DNA from: Schistosoma mansoni
Lineage: Eukaryota > Platyhelminthes > Trematoda > Strigeidida > Schistosomatidae
Length of the DNA stretch: 64,000 nt
Assembly: GCF_000237925.1 (NCBI RefSeq)
Contig: NW_017386103.1
Location: 124,001 to 188,000 of the forward strand
Reading direction: 5' to 3'
In this document: in pieces, positions 39,679 to 50,700 of the stretch
How the letters are laid out: each line of letters opens with the position of its first letter
Position numbering within the stretch: the first letter of the stretch is position 1
Notes under the pieces: model-generated
Seen by the model: only the letters and a program-made list of their open reading frames with translations
Databases searched by the model: none
Told to the model about the DNA's origin: nothing
Translations under genes and position numbers: made by a program

Positions 39679-40023
39679 TGTAGAACATCTGCGTTGGTGG
39701 TACTAATAATAAGGCACATTCATCAAATAAGCAGTACGAGAATGCTGACGAACCAACTAACGCTGAAGTCACACCTCGCGACCGGCCCTTACGTGGTTTG
39801 AACCATCGACGCATCAAAGGATCATGGACGCTATGGAGACTGTACAACACAAAAAACGTTATTACAAGAATATATTAGTTAAGGTACAACCACGGAAGTA
39901 CAGAGGTGAAAGAACAACCACTGCCGCGTGGGCCAGTCCATGGCATATAATTGATTGATGCGCGTTGACTATTCTTGACTTTGACAGGGATCAATGATCT
40001 GTTCGATATTCAGTGACCCTACA
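39679..40023 (-). repeat. LTR 2 (345 bp), central LTR
   Basis: The same ends as LTR 1 and LTR 3 and the same sequence over most of its length. A block of about 35 bp near 39702-39736 is different in the central copy, whereas the two outer LTRs agree there. It serves as the boundary between the two internal regions. Confidence 0.85.
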
Positions 40024-42324
40024 ATACTCCCCCACCAGATTCAACGGCCGTTTGAATCGATACCAAACATGTTGGGAGTAGTCGCGCGCCGGAGGTTGCC
40101 AGACGATTAATATGAATCCTCCGGGTATTGCCGAGCTGTAAGAGAAATGGAAAGGAGGCTGCAGAAACTGATCGGGAAACAACGAGTAATAACATGTAAC
40201 TAGGACGTTGGTTGAATGTTAAGCGATCAATCATAGAAATAATAGAAAAAGAAATATTTTAGAGTTTTATCAAGTCGCGTTGAAAAAGATAGCTCTGACA
40301 AGTGGTTGAGTTCCTCAGATGAGAAACGTTAAAGTTTGCCGCAAGAGTAGTGATGTCACAGTGATAGTACGATAAGTGTATTATCAATCGATGCCGATGT
40401 TTGTACTGCCCTCGGTACAGAGTAGAAAGTCAGTAAGTGTCGTTGACAACTGTTCGTAAGCGTCGATTTCTAGTTATATCTATATTTAACAGACTAACTG
40501 TAAGTACAGAAGTGTAACCGTGAAGATAAGCCGTGGTTTCCTTGTGCGAAGCTTCTGATCAACTTGCAGTCAGTTTGGAAAAACTGATAACTGCTGTGAA
40601 AATCAATAAGGGTCGAAGAATACAGATCGAGAGCGAAAGGTGGCACGATGAAAACTCTAAAATATGATAAACGGTGGGTGCTGCACATGTTTTGGATGAG
40701 TGAACCGAAAAATGTCGAAAAGAACATACGAAACCAAGAGTGTCACTCTGGACTCATGTCAATGATATCGGTGAAAAATGCTGTCAGTGTTGGGGTCGAG
40801 ACGACAATATCGTTGTTAGTTTGCAGGAGATTCGCTCGACTGCGATGATTCGCGTGAATGAGTGTCGTCAAACCACCAATTGAACTGGACAGGCTTTAGA
40901 TCGTCGAGTAGTTGAACAGCCGATTGATGTGCCGAAATCATCTAATAGGTAACAGCCACGCGGAAACAAAACTTCATAGGATAAAAAAATACGACGTCGA
41001 AGTTGAATAACTACAATAGTTCGGATGTGTTGTAACGTCACATCGAAGTAACATCATTTCGTATACTGACAATTGTACTGAACGTTCGTTTGGGCATCGT
41101 TAATATAGCAATTGGATGTGTAATAGCAAAAATATACGAAGACTATCGTGGGGTTCGTGGAGAATTTCAGAGGACGTTTAGATATTTTCCAAACCCGTAT
41201 TGCATGTGAATAAGCCGAAGACGGAATTAAAGTGACTTTCGTGCAATAAGGAAATCGAGCCATCATATACTGTGTGAGATAACAGCAAATACAAAGCGCA
41301 TAGTAAACAGTAATTTAAATGGTAACCACCAATGTTACTAAAGTTTAGGATTAGATAACGTGATCGTTTCGTAAAAAAGCATATTATCTAGCGCTAAGTG
41401 ACATCAAGTACGACGAAGTGTCTCATTAAGACATGGACTAAGATTGCTCGTGTACATGAAATACGTTTTTTCGGAATATATTGACTTACGAGTCATAAAT
41501 ATACATAGTTTCGAATAAAATTTGACGGCAGTGACAGAATATATGACTACTTTAAGTGAAAGTAGCCTCGAAATGTTATTAGACATCATAAACATTATAA
41601 GTAATTATCCAATGCAGTTATAAAACTCGCCTGGGTTACTCTTGCACCCAAGTAATTGAAATTTGCTGATGAAATTCGTAGATTAACGAAGTGTTGTAGA
41701 CTGAATTGATATACGTCCAAATTAAATTTGAGCCAAACACGTAGCATTGCCTGGCGAAGCAGTCTAAACAAGATCTAACATTGCAGGAAATTTATAGTTC
41801 AAGCTCACCGTAAATTTCTAGCATTCGTATCCGCTGATTCGCCATGGAACTCAGCTATTGGAAATTAGGCAGACAGTGGTCAAGAAAATAAAATATTCTG
41901 GTAGATATTTTCTGATAGTAGTTAGTTGATAGTGATTAAGCAGAAAGATGAATTTATAATTGACAGCTAATCCTGTATTGGTTATACAAGTGGATAAGTT
42001 GCAAACAGATATGCGTTCGTGTTGCCTTGAGGCTATACTTACGAGTGGTTGATATTTTGACAGACATATTACAAAGGAGCATTAACATGCTGCTAATGCT
42101 TGTTAAAGAACCACAATAGTCGATTGTAGTCGTAGTTGATTGGTTAGTTCTATCGATTGAACTAATTATTTCAGTTGAAATACTAATCAACATTGATATG
42201 AAGCAACGAATGTTCACAGAAACTGATAAAGATAGCCGAAGTTAAAAATGAAAAATAATAAATATAGAATGCAATAAAAAAGATCATAATGATAGGTTGC
42301 GTTATTCGAAGTCTTGCTCACCAG

Positions 42325-42670
42325 TGTAGAACATCTGCGTTGGTGGTCTATATCGAAATGATTGGGGGCCTACTAGAGTTAAACGAGAATGCTGACGAAC
42401 CAACTAACGCTGAAGTCACACCTCGCGACCGGCCCTTACGTGGTTTGAACCATCGACGCATCAAAGGATCATGGACGCTATGGAGACTGTACAACACAAA
42501 AAACGTTATTACAAGAATATATTAGTTAAGGTACAACCACGGAAGTACAGAGGTGAAAGAACAACCACTGCCGCGTGGGCCAGTCCATGGCATATAATTG
42601 ATTGATGCGCGTTGACTATTCTTGACTTTGACAGGGATCAATGATCTGTTCGATATTCAGTGACCCTACA
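42325..42670 (-). repeat. LTR 3 (346 bp)
   Basis: Nearly identical to LTR 1 over its whole length. It ends at 42670 against LINE sequence that resumes with ATGGC, matching the flank at the other end of the array. Confidence 0.85.
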
Positions 42671-43945
42671 ATGGCTTTCGTACTACTCTTAGTTTCCGCC
42701 CCACTCAGTAGAATTGTCTTGACATTTGTATTGAAAATTCTGATCTTGGTTTTGGTCGGCAATTGTTTTGAGTTCCAGATGTTCTTCAGTTGTAAATATG
42801 CTGCTCTTGCTTTGCCGATCGTCGCCCTCACATCTGCATGAGATCCACCGTGTTCACCAATGATGCTGCCCACATATGTAAAGGTTTTCACATCCTCAAA
42901 AGCCTCCCCGTCGATTGTGATTTGATTGGTGCATGCTGTATTGTATCGGAGAGAATGGTCTTTCCCTTTGTTTATATTGAGATCTACTGCTGCTGAGGCT
43001 GCTGCTACACTGGTCTTCTTCTCCTGTATTTGTTGTTGCATTTGTGATAGGACAGCCAGATCATCTTCGAAGTCTAAATCGTCAAGCTGCATCCTGGTTG
43101 TCCATTGTATCCTATGTTTTCCTCTAGATATTGACGTTTTCATGATCCAGTCGATCACTATGAGAAAGAGAAAGGGTGAGAGTAAGCCACCTTGCTTGAC
43201 ACCGGTCTTTACCTCGAATGAGTCAGTGAGTTGTCCTCCGTGGACGATTTGGCAGTTTAGTCCATCATAGGAGTTCCGTATGATATTGACTATCTTCTCA
43301 GGCACGCCGTAGTTTCGAGAAAAGTCCATAGTGTTGTCCTGTCCATTCTATTAAATGCCTACTTGGAGTCGATGAAGTTGATGTACAGTGATGAATTCCA
43401 TTCGATTGATTGTTCCACAATGATCCTTACGCAATCCAGCCTGTTGATCTCGAAGTTTGGCGTCTACGGAGTCCCTCAATCTGTTTAACAATACCCTGTT
43501 GAAGACTTTTCCTGGTATTGAGAGAAGCGTGATGCCCCTTTTGTTATCGCACTTGCTGAGATCACCTCTTTTTATTTTGATCGGAAGTCCTTCTTTCCAG
43601 TCTTTTGGTACTTGTTCTTCATCCCAAATCTTACTGAAGAGGATGTGGAGTATCTTGGCAGTTGCTGCTACATTTGCTTTCAGTGCCTCTGCCGGGATGT
43701 TGTCTGGTCCCGCTGCTTTGCCGCTCTTGATTTGTCTAATGGCCATGCTGATCTCTACAATTGTTGGTGGGCCAACATCGATTGGGAGGTCCGTGGGTGC
43801 TGCTTCGATGTTGGGTTGGTTCAGTGGAGCTGGTCGATTCAATAGTTTTTTGAAGTGTTCTACCCACCTGTTTTGCTGTTCTTCAGTGTTGTTGATTACC
43901 TTGCCTACCTTGCACAGCAACCAGCTTTGTATCAAAATGGATTAG
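42671..43945 (-). mobile_element. LINE (endonuclease/RT family), RT part, 5'-truncated
   Basis: On the minus strand 43935-43351 holds the RT N-terminal part (WVEHFKKLLNRPAPLNQPNI, then IKSGKAAGPDNIPAEALKAN). Positions 43329-42680 hold the rest in another frame (GVPEKIVNIIRNSYDGLNCQ, GVKQGGLLSPFLFLIVIDW, LDFEDDLAVLSQMQQQIQE, VKTFTYVGSIIGEHGG). At the catalytic box the sequence is FEDD where the family would have FADD. There is at least one frameshift near 43340, with the Asp block partly lost there. The endonuclease domain is missing, as in ordinary 5' truncation. The 3' part continues at 36690-37032 beyond the LTR insertion. The family is close to RTE-like elements but distinct from the SR2-like copies elsewhere in this window. 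Confidence 0.8.
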
Positions 43946-44791
43946 CTGAATGTATCATTGGAGACAAACATGGTAGACGTTAAAAACGGGTTAGTTATTT
44001 TCGTAATACTTTTTAGAGAACGTTGCTAAGAGGAATTTTTCTGTTTGTACTGAAACGTTAAAAATGGTTCGTTGAACAACGCAATCAAAAGGAAGGGGGT
44101 GTAGTAACTGTCACTTCGAATATAAGATGCGAGGAAAGTAGCTCGGAGGTGTAGCAAAAATTGATGTAGTAGATAAAGATAGAAAAATGTGGATGGCAGC
44201 AATCCATACGAAAATTTGAATAGTTGGAGGAGATATACGTAAATGTATGTTTCCTTGAAAGACCTGAATAGTTTTTAAGTATATCAGTTTGGCAAGACAG
44301 CTTTGAGAACATACACACTCATATAGCGTTAATGACATGTTAGAATAAGCGATGAGTATAAGTGTGGTGGTAAATCAGCTTCCTTAATTGATAGTTTTGT
44401 AATTATTCGACATCGATACTGATCTCTTCCTAGAAACGGACAGTGAGCTATCAGATAGGTTCAGAAGTACCTCAACCAGGTTCCTGTAATCAGAATACAA
44501 TATTTTCACAAGGAAATAGTTACATTATTTTTGTTGTCAGCCACAAGGACTAAAGATGAACAGATAATTTTCAAATTGCTGAAAAAACTTTTGAATCTGG
44601 CGTGTTATCACCTTTCCCATCCTTTTGAAGAAAGAATTGAGTGGTTATTACTGGAAATTTTCACAACAATTATTACTGAAGCTCTTCAAGAATTGATATT
44701 AGCTCTACAATCCGTGCTTCTAAGACATTGAACATCAAGGTCGGTCCTTGTGAAAGACGCTTGATTCATCGTCTCGAAAACAGCTGGCTCC
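43946..44791. other. Stretch upstream of the coiled-coil gene
   Basis: No recognised gene. An open stretch at 44531-44731 (KLLKKLLNLACYHLSHPFEE) lacks family resemblance and splicing support. The region may hold the 5' UTR or upstream exons of the gene that starts at 44792. An in-frame TGA lies ten codons before that ATG. Confidence 0.35.
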
Positions 44792-47700
44792 ATGGAGGTG
44801 GTCTATCATGAACTGTCCGCAGGAAAAGATACTAGTCTGTCTCAGGTTTTGTCGGAGTGGAGCAGAAGATACGAAGAAAAGTACGCCGCTTTACAGCTTC
44901 GGTTTTCTGGATTATTCAGCGGAGAAAACTACGGCATTACAAACACATCTAGACCAAGGTCTGGGGACGTAAGACAACCGTCGTACAATGGTATGTCACA
45001 TTCCCAATAGTAGTTTGTAGCAATATACATAAGAAAGCAGTTTTATGCGTTTACTAGTTAAGGAGCTTCATATTTGTTGATATGAAAGCATCATGACTCG
45101 ACATTTGAAACAGAGTGACATAATGGGAAAGTCCTCTTTATTTTCCCCGGACAGTCGAAAAAGCAGACAGTTTGGCGCATTTCATTATTATTTTCCTTTT
45201 ATTTTCGAACATACTTTCCTCTTTGCTCGCCTCTATTTCCCGTTTTATTGGTTGTTTGGGCATGGTCACATACTCAGTCTCAATTTGGTAACGGTCAGGA
45301 TTCGGGTATCCTAAATATAGGAGGAAGCTAATACTTTCATGTGCATAATATGTAGGGAGCCAGATCTGTCGCCATCCTTAAGTTTAATGAGATGAGGTTG
45401 CATTTGAACATGGAGACTATAGATACTCTTTGAATCGTGAGAACGAAAACTATCCCGCTCAGAAATCCTAATAATCAAATAATGCATTTTCGCTAGCCAT
45501 TAATAGTGAGAGCCATATTTCTGTTTCTTCGCTCATGCTTTGTTATTCGTTTATTTACGTAATTTTGAATCAAATATATTCATTGCTGTTAACCACTTGC
45601 TTCAACTCTACTATCTAGGTTTAGACGTAATTAAGAATTATGACTCGGGTACTGGTAGCATTAGCATGTAAGTAATTGCAGATGATTTGTTCTTCTGTCA
45701 GCTACTGGTGGTATGGTAAAAATCTACACTCAACTACTGGTGCTTTGTATATCTAACCCCAATCACAGATGGAAGGTCCGTGTTAACTCATCTGAATGGG
45801 TCCTGTAAACGCATTTTAACAACTAACCTACAGCCTCAAAACAGTATTGTAGCTAAATAAAGCCAACTAGCCAACATGAAAGGGTGGTTAGAGATGCCTT
45901 ACAAAATAGCTTTGAATTTTTGAATGATGAGTGTATCTTGTTTCACTGACCATATAGTGTATTTTTGTATGGTTTATTTTTGTGAATTCTTTTCCGTCGG
46001 TCCCTGACAATTATGTTGCGAAATGTGGTGACGTGTATTTTTTACACCAAAGCTTTATCTCTTCACGTTTGTCTGTCGTCATTGGTGGTCACTTCGCACG
46101 TAAGTAATAATATAAATTACTTGCAACACATGAAAATACTTTACTTCCACCGGTATCGCATGTTAAAGACGGGGCGCTTTCTGATTACATTGCAAGATAC
46201 TACAAGTCTTTTTGTTTCCTTTTTAACATTAGAACTTTTGGAAGAAATACAGAGTGCATTACAACTGAAGGCGAATCTCTCTGTTGAGTTAGAAGCACTG
46301 CAACAAATTCGTTCGGAATTAGAGGATTCGGAATGCATGTCTGAAGTCCATTTTCGTTTAGAACGAGCCACAGAAAATAACCGACGTCTGCATGCAGCTT
46401 TGCAGGCGGCGGATGAACAAAGTAAGTCCTTTTGTTTTGGAAATCTCACTTAGAATATGTAAAGATAAGAAGAGATAATTTCTCTTTAACTCAAATTAAA
46501 GGTCTTTGTTAAAATGTCTTCGTTTCTCTGTTTGTTGATAACTTCAGAAGTGTGACGACTAGAGGTCCGTCGTTATTGCACCTTTTACTTTTACCAAAAT
46601 TTTTATTTCGAAACTACAATTATTTCACGCTGTGTAGAAAAATATCTTTATATGAGAGGCTGTTATATGTCCATAAGTTAATATTATTTCATTTTAGTAG
46701 ACTGAAAAGTTTGTTTTCTTCCTAATAACTGATTTGTCTGAAACTATGTGGATTACTATATCTAGTACATTGGTCAATCCCGTTTCTAATCGATAATATA
46801 GAAAAGCGGTCACGTTTTCAAAGACTTTCAAGCGTCACAGTCCTTTTTGTAGAAATATTTAATTCATCTGTTTCAGTGGTATTAAATTGTTAATAAAGTT
46901 CGGAATTCTCCCCTAACTTGTTAGACCGAATTACCCAGGTCCGGATATTAACTCTATCCAGACATTTTCAATATTGTCATTCACTACAACCTGACGTTAA
47001 CGGATTGCACTGGATAGGTAGTGCTTTTCGACCAAGTAGAAAGGTCTGTAGTTAGTGTTCTTAAGTTCTCATTTTCATTAGTCTTGTCTGTAAAAAATTG
47101 TCATCGGTCACAGTTAACGTATGATCTGATAAATATGTATTTGTCCAAGTTGTCACGCTTCACATAGGAACATAGAAAAAAGGAATCAACAACATATGAA
47201 GCAAAAAAAAAAGAAGTTTAAGACTGCAAAGTCAATAATAACACCTGAATGAAGACATAAAACAAATATAGAGGCACTACTTCCGTCGGTTTTGAGCTGT
47301 ATTGCTCAACGAATCCAAATATACATCACAGATATTCTGTGAGTTTAATTCAGAAAGTCTGTGGCTTTCTGTACCCCTCAAATAAGCACTCAGTGAATTA
47401 GTGGTTCTTTGCTATAGTTTGACTTGTACAGTCTTAGCTTAATTCAATGTATTCCAGAGGTAACCGGCATTGCAAGTCGTGGTACTGGATGGTTAGGGAT
47501 GCATAACACCTGTTCTAGCCGCATCAATCGATAAATGTTTATGACTTTTTCAACCGAATTGTTCGTCTTTCTTATAAACGTGCGCCTAATGCCAACAGTA
47601 CTCGTTTGGTAATTTCAACGTTCGAAAGAATTGCTCTATGGTTAAATATTTACATGTCTTCTGCTTTCATAGACCTCATTTTACAGCCATAAAGTGAACA

Positions 47701-50700
47701 AAGTAAGGCTCTGCACAATACACTCTTCAATAGGAAGATGAACACATTCGAAGTACCGGTGACGAAATTCAGAAAGAGCCAAACGAGCTTTCTGGAACCG
47801 TTCCTAGATTTTATCCGCTACCAACCCACTAGGACTGATGAAACTCCAAAAATGAGTGAAATGGATTTTGCCAAATATAATTGACTTTCCGGGTAATATC
47901 TTTTTCTAATACTAATAACACAAAGCATGTCATCAATATTCCTTTCACTTAGTACATATTTCATTCCTGAGAGAAAGTCACTTATGTGGTATAATTTTGT
48001 TAGGTTTCCGGTAACAAATAGTTACGCACTGGCCTTATTTGGAGTCGTTTTGGTACACAAAACTTGAAAAATGTTTTTAAAGCTACTACTAATTGTTTAC
48101 TATAAAACATGCAGCCCATCACACACGGTTCTTTCTTTGAAATAAGCTAATTCCACCTGTTTTTTTTTAACTTCAACTCTTGTATGCTTATGTTATTTAA
48201 TACATTCCTTTATTGTTTCATTCTTAAATATCTTACTACCACAATAGATATATAAAGTGTTTGAAGTCTGATTCCATTTTCTGTTTTTCGTTTCAGTTAC
48301 AGAACTTGTACTTAGTAAGAGGTTGTTAGAAGCTCAGATGAATGAGTTGCGAAATAGTCGGGATGCAGAACTTGTGGAAGCAAAAGAACGTGTTCGAGCA
48401 GCGGAACGTGCAGTTATTGCTGCCACACGTAGCGTTAATTCATGCAAACCTGTCAGTGAAAAGGATAAGCAAGCTCACTCAAGAGAACCAGGGATTCTTG
48501 GTCATCAGAATGTCATTTCAAATCCATCCCAAACTTTCATGCCTTTAGCTTTCAAAAAACCTCTACAGGTAATTCAGTTCAATTCGTAATTTTCTAATCA
48601 CTTACTACTTTTCGCATTAAGTATTTTTACAGAAACGTTTTTGCATACAATGAATGTTGACAGTGTACAACCTGTAGTATTTGTAACGCAAATGAATATA
48701 GTTTTAGGTATAACTTTGTCAGTTTGTGTAGTTTGTGCCTAAACATCAGTTTCTTCATTACCATCAAGCGAACTAAGAATGCACTGGTTGACTAGTACCA
48801 TATCTGTCAAATGATGCGTGATTGCTAACTGGTGTAATTCCACGTTTGTAGCCTGGTTCGTAGTAAATCACTTGCAATTATGTTGTTCTTAAAGCTTATA
48901 TAGTATTTTATGAGAAAACTAGATCAATTTGTTCATAAACTTTACATAACTAGGGGATAGTGGCATAGTGTATTTCACTTATGTATTTTACTATCGTTCT
49001 GACGCTAATCAATTTCGCACTAAACATTCTATTGAAACACGAGGTAACTGCTTTATGTATTGACATTTTTGTAGCAAATGCTTGTTTAGCATTAACTTGC
49101 ATATTGATCCATGACTTATTTTTGACAGAATCATTCTAGAAATTACACAACTTTGACTGCCTTTTCTTATGACGATTTCGATTCATTGGATGAAGATACA
49201 GATGACGAAACTGACAAGCATTTATCCGAAATGACGGCTGCCGTCGACTTGGGTGAAAATAATCTAGATCTCCTTGTAGAAAATAAAGAATCGAATGTAG
49301 AGGCAGAAAAAGAAATCTCCACTGCTGCGAATAATGATGCAGATATTCGACATAATCAAGAATGTCCCATGGAATCATCAATGGAAGATAATGTCTTCTC
49401 CAAAGATATGGATAATGTAACCTCATCTAGTTCGCCTTCTTTCGGTAAATTGTTCATTTTGATCATTCTTATTTTTATTATTTTACACATAATCCAAAAT
49501 ATATCCTTTCATGAAAAGGCATTGAAAGGTTTAGTTGCTCATGTAAGCTATCCCTCCTCAAACCAGTATAACAAGTCAAAAACAGTAGGTTTCATGTGTT
49601 TCGAAGTTAAATAATGTTTCCAAGTTATCTGAAGTTTCTTATAAGAACTCATATTATCGTATTGTATTTTACGAGTAATAAGAGCGATAATTTAAGCTGT
49701 CATTACAATATATAGCTTATTACAGCACATGAGATAATCTGTTTACTCTGAAGTTTGAAATTGGCAAAATATCTTCCATGTAAATGTTGTTTATTCCAGT
49801 AGTCGGAAAATTTGAACATTCTTCTTCTAAGTCTGTTAGCCTTTAGATTAATATTTAGAGTGTTTCTTATTTAAGCTAGATATTTTTAAACTTTCATCTG
49901 TCTCAAAATTTATCAGATTATTTTGTGCCGAATCCACTCATGAAATTATATGTGAAATATCTTTATTTTACTTTCTATCTCAATAAGTTAATTGTGGATA
50001 AAGTATCAAGTTTGTTTCATTTACCTTGAGATTAAAATTGCTTCATAACTTTTTTCCTTCCTATACTGTATCCTTATATACAACCTTTCTTTTATATACT
50101 ACCACCACTAAATTAACTACTTCTATGATTTCGGTGTTCATCTTGTTGTGGTAATGAGGTATGGCAACTTGGACCGATGCATAAATGTGCCTGGTCTTAC
50201 GTTGTAGCTGACTGACTGACTGATCTGCTAATCATGATTTGTTCCGTTACATATGAACTTAATTAAACTATTAAGAATAAATCAATAAATTAGTTGAGTT
50301 TGTTCATTCACGTTCTACAGCTTTTTTCACTAGTTCATATTTTTTTATTTATTAGACGTTGATTATTCCGAACAAAAGGGTTTTGGATAAAATTTATTTC
50401 AACTGAATAAAATAGAATTTCAATGTGTATTATGCTTCAACTTTTTGTCTAGTCAATTAATTGGTTGCTTTCATTTGTAGTTAAAAAGCTTATTCTTAAA
50501 ATCTCTCTATATATTTCTTGCTGTTTTGTCCTTATCTACAGGGTTTAATTCATTTTAAACTTTCAAGCTTAATTAAACACCTTAAGCAATTTTAATACCT
50601 TATTTTGTTTAATAAATATAACCTCTTTGTTTTTTTAATTACTTATATAATCACCTGTGGAGATAATTTGATAATACTGTCATCAATTGATTATTTCTAT

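Larger units (their letters stand above)
37033..42670 (-). mobile_element. Tandem non-autonomous LTR retroelement: LTR-internal-LTR-internal-LTR
   Basis: Three LTRs of about 346 bp flank two internal regions of about 2300 bp (37379-39678 and 40024-42324) that are almost identical. In minus orientation the parts are an LTR (TGTAG...CTACA), a candidate primer site one base after the LTR (TGGTGAGCAAGACTTCG, complementary to a tRNA-like ...CACCA end), the internal region, then a polypurine tract (GGTGGGGGAG) just before the next LTR. Four-base flanks ATGA and ATGG look like a slightly diverged target duplication. The internal region shows no gag, protease, RT or integrase, only short unrecognised frames, so the element would need enzymes supplied by a relative (LARD/TRIM-like). 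The near-identity of the units points to a recent origin. It interrupts an older LINE. Confidence 0.85.

Noticed and set aside
37033-42670. The 2.65 kb periodicity as a satellite or sex-chromosome repeat array
   Set aside because: The repeat units resolve into LTR and internal parts with a polypurine tract, a candidate primer site and a flanking target duplication, and only two units are present. An LTR element explains it better.
37033-42670. Penelope-like element arranged with pseudo-LTRs
   Set aside because: These elements also form tandem partial copies, but no GIY-YIG endonuclease or RT is visible. The TG...CA ends, primer site and polypurine tract point to an LTR element.
44531-44731. 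Possible upstream exon (helical frame) of the coiled-coil gene
   Set aside because: No donor with suitable phase before 44792, which already has an ATG after an in-frame stop. No recognisable domain.
45093-45314. Open frame of 73 codons after exon 1 of the coiled-coil gene
   Set aside because: It lies inside intron 1, is aromatic-rich with no family resemblance, and the exon 1 to exon 2 join is in phase without it.
49136-49426. Minus-strand 96-codon frame opposite exon 4
   Set aside because: It is the antisense shadow of the acidic exon, whose frame and splice sites are consistent with its neighbours.
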